Shown piece after piece: positions 62,868-64,000 of a DNA stretch of 64,000 nt (positions are counted from its first letter, which is position 1; each line of letters begins with the position of its first letter). Position numbers and translations under genes: made by a program. A model generated the notes under the pieces. It was not told the origin of the DNA. It searched no databases and worked only from the letters and a program-made list of their open reading frames with translations. The stretch comes from Oscillospiraceae bacterium (lineage in GTDB: Bacteria; Bacillota; Clostridia; Oscillospirales; CAG-272): NCBI GenBank assembly GCA_015064505.1, contig SVSB01000001.1, forward strand, positions 62,001 through 126,000, written 5' to 3'.

Positions 62868-63749
62868 TTATCGGAATTCTTCTCTATGCCCTTCAAAAAA
62901 GCTGAAATACTCCCGCACGTTTTCAAGCTCCGTCCATTTCTTCACCTGCACGGGTCTGCTGTCAAGATCATAGATCATTGCTCCCTTCATGGCAAGCAAA
63001 AATGGGGAGTGAGTTGATATAACGAATTGGCAACCGAAGAATCTTGCGGCATTTTCAAGATACTCTGCAAGCTCCCTTTGAAGCTTTGGAGAAAGGCTGT
63101 TTTCGGGCTCGTCAAGAAGATAAAGTGCGTTTTCCTCTATCTTTTGAGTGAAGTAGTAGAAGGCGGTCTCTCCGTTTGAACGGCCGTCCATCTCCCGCGG
63201 CAGTCTGCGGGAAACGTAAACGCTCTTCGTTTTGCTTTTTGCCTCTATACGGCGCTTGAAATCCTCGTATTGCGAAAGATCGCGCAAGGGCTCCATGGGT
63301 GTTTCCCGAGTGTCGTAATATTCCCGAAACAGCTCCTCACGCTTGCGGTCGATCTCGCCGTTTACGGAACGAATATCAAGAAGCATATCAAACACGTCGT
63401 CGCTTGCTATCCTTAAACTGCCCGCGGGCAGTTTTTTTACTGCAAGAGAATAGCGGCACATTGAAAGATAATCGTCCATATACGGAGTTTCGTTCACAGG
63501 CGCCGATGACGGAACGTTAAGCTTTTTAGCCATAAGATTCAGAAGCGTTGATTTCCCCGAGCCGTTACCGCCGTAAAACACGGTTATGGGTTCAAACTCA
63601 AGACGCTCCATCCCCTTTTGAGGAAAAAGCTTAAAGGGGTACACGTTTTCGTGGCTATAACATTTCATCTCCAGCTGATACGGGTATGAAAGAATGAACC
63701 CCGACTCGTCCCTTTCCGTGGGGAGAGTGAATTCTTTTAAATATACCAT
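62868..63749 (-). CDS. AAA-family ATPase (ABC/SMC-like, single-gene)
   Basis: The 293-residue protein has Walker A YGGNGSGKSTLLN (~60-72), a Q-loop-like region, Walker B LYLLDEPENSLS (~205-216) and the switch His in FVISTHSPFLLAM. No membrane partner or nuclease domain is attached; it resembles the predicted ATPases often annotated as AAA family ATPase, some of which belong to defence or toxin-antitoxin modules. No partner gene is next to it, so no such role can be claimed. AGAGGTGATCT precedes the start. Confidence 0.85.
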   Translation of the reverse strand: MVYLKEFTLPTERDESGFILSYPYQLEMKCYSHENVYPFKLFPQKGMERLEFEPITVFYGGNGSGKSTLLNLMAKKLNVPSSAPVNETPYMDDYLSMCRYSLAVKKLPAGSLRIASDDVFDMLLDIRSVNGEIDRKREELFREYYDTRETPMEPLRDLSQYEDFKRRIEAKSKTKSVYVSRRLPREMDGRSNGETAFYYFTQKIEENALYLLDEPENSLSPKLQRELAEYLENAARFFGCQFVISTHSPFLLAMKGAMIYDLDSRPVQVKKWTELENVREYFSFFEGHREEFR

Positions 63750-63802
63750 AGATCACCTCTGCGAAGGGAGTGGTATCCCCCCGCCGTTGCTTCGTATAAT
63801 TT

Positions 63803-63874
63803 GCGGGAGGCGAAACGCCTCCCCTACGAAACGCAACGGTTCTCCGTCGTAGGGGAGGGCCTTGGTCCTCCCGC
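63803..63874. repeat. Dispersed GTAGGGG hairpin element, copy 3
   Basis: CTCCCCTACGA (63819-63829) pairs with TCGTAGGGGAG (63847-63857) inside an outer stem GCGGGAGG/CCTCCCGC. It has the same plan as copies at 6879 and 30408 and lies between the ATPase gene and the fragment at the window end. Confidence 0.75.
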
Positions 63875-63879
63875 CGCTA

Positions 63880-64000
63880 TTAAATTGAGAGATACCCCTT
63901 AAGCACCTTAAGGGTGTTCCAAACTCCGTCTATATGGCTTCTTTCATATCCGTGGCTTGCGTAAACGCCGGGGCCGATAAGTCCGTGGCGGATGTCACTG
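63880..64000 (-). CDS. C-terminal fragment of an unidentified protein
   Basis: The minus strand is open from the window edge to a TAA at 63880-63882 and encodes 39 residues including GPGVYASHGYERSHID and VWNTLKVLKGYL. The motif with Glu, Arg, His and Asp is reminiscent of the ends of some metallopeptidases, but I cannot assign it. Confidence 0.55.
   Translation of the reverse strand, partial: SDIRHGLIGPGVYASHGYERSHIDGVWNTLKVLKGYLSI

Noticed and set aside
62868..63749. AAA ATPase as part of an anti-phage defence system
   Set aside because: No nuclease, protease, reverse transcriptase or other effector gene accompanies it in the window; only a family-level call is justified.

Overview
The window looks like chromosomal DNA from an uncultured endospore-forming Clostridia (Bacillota), probably a gut Oscillospirales/Christensenellales-type organism. 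The evidence is spoVG, a SipL-like SPOCS+LysM protein, the Bacillota gene order yybS-gdpP-rplI-dnaB next to tilS-hpt-ftsH, Xaa-Pro peptidase next to efp, an S-box (SAM-I) leader on metK, consensus sigma-A promoters, strong GGAGG ribosome sites, and surface lipoproteins with Thr/Pro/Glu linkers. No phage, IS element or CRISPR array is visible.

Layout. 1-3334: 3' part of a huge surface protein made of ~60-residue repeats in which about one residue in four is Cys, followed by a C-terminal membrane anchor. 3456-6805 (minus): DeoR-type regulator and a GH32-type lipoprotein. 6953-11790 (minus): two TIM-barrel sugar isomerase/epimerase-like proteins, two paralogous Gfo/Idh/MocA oxidoreductases and a YdcF-like protein. 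11936-13450: SipL-like spore protein. 13871-25037 (plus): a nine-gene operon with KDG kinase, KDPG aldolase, MBL-fold hydrolase, SDR, IlvD/Edd dehydratase, flavoprotein, FdrA, DUF1116 protein and a divergent acetate-kinase-family protein. 25111-30351: amidohydrolase, GNAT, dut, yceD-rpmF, spoVG, murC. 30515-31077: tRNA-Thr and a small decayed membrane-protein gene. 31241-39349: pepD, MATE, mreB, a tandem structured repeat, recD2, metK with its riboswitch. 39385-57745 (minus): two small membrane proteins, two large surface lipoproteins and a DUF6056 membrane protein lying downstream of ftsH, hpt, tilS, dnaB, rplI, gdpP and a YybS-like gene. 57934-62611 (plus): peptidase, efp, a Cys/Asp-rich CD1247-type protein, an acyltransferase and an AI-2E family transporter. 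62868-64000: AAA ATPase and an unidentified C-terminal fragment.

How genes work together. The first five genes of the 13871-25037 operon can be read as a complete semi-phosphorylative Entner-Doudoroff route (sugar to lactone, to aldonate, to KDG, to KDPG, to pyruvate plus glyceraldehyde-3-phosphate). The last four (flavoprotein, FdrA, DUF1116, acyl kinase) form a module I do not recognise as any described pathway. FdrA and DUF1116 proteins are known from oxamate carbamoyltransferase, but the partners here are wrong for that. An acyl-phosphate-forming, ATP-yielding step is the most natural guess. By eye the operon's codons are strongly biased (almost only AAG for Lys), as in highly expressed genes. 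This operon is my best candidate for an undescribed system. The Cys-repeat protein and the covarying repeat at 35369-35608 come next.
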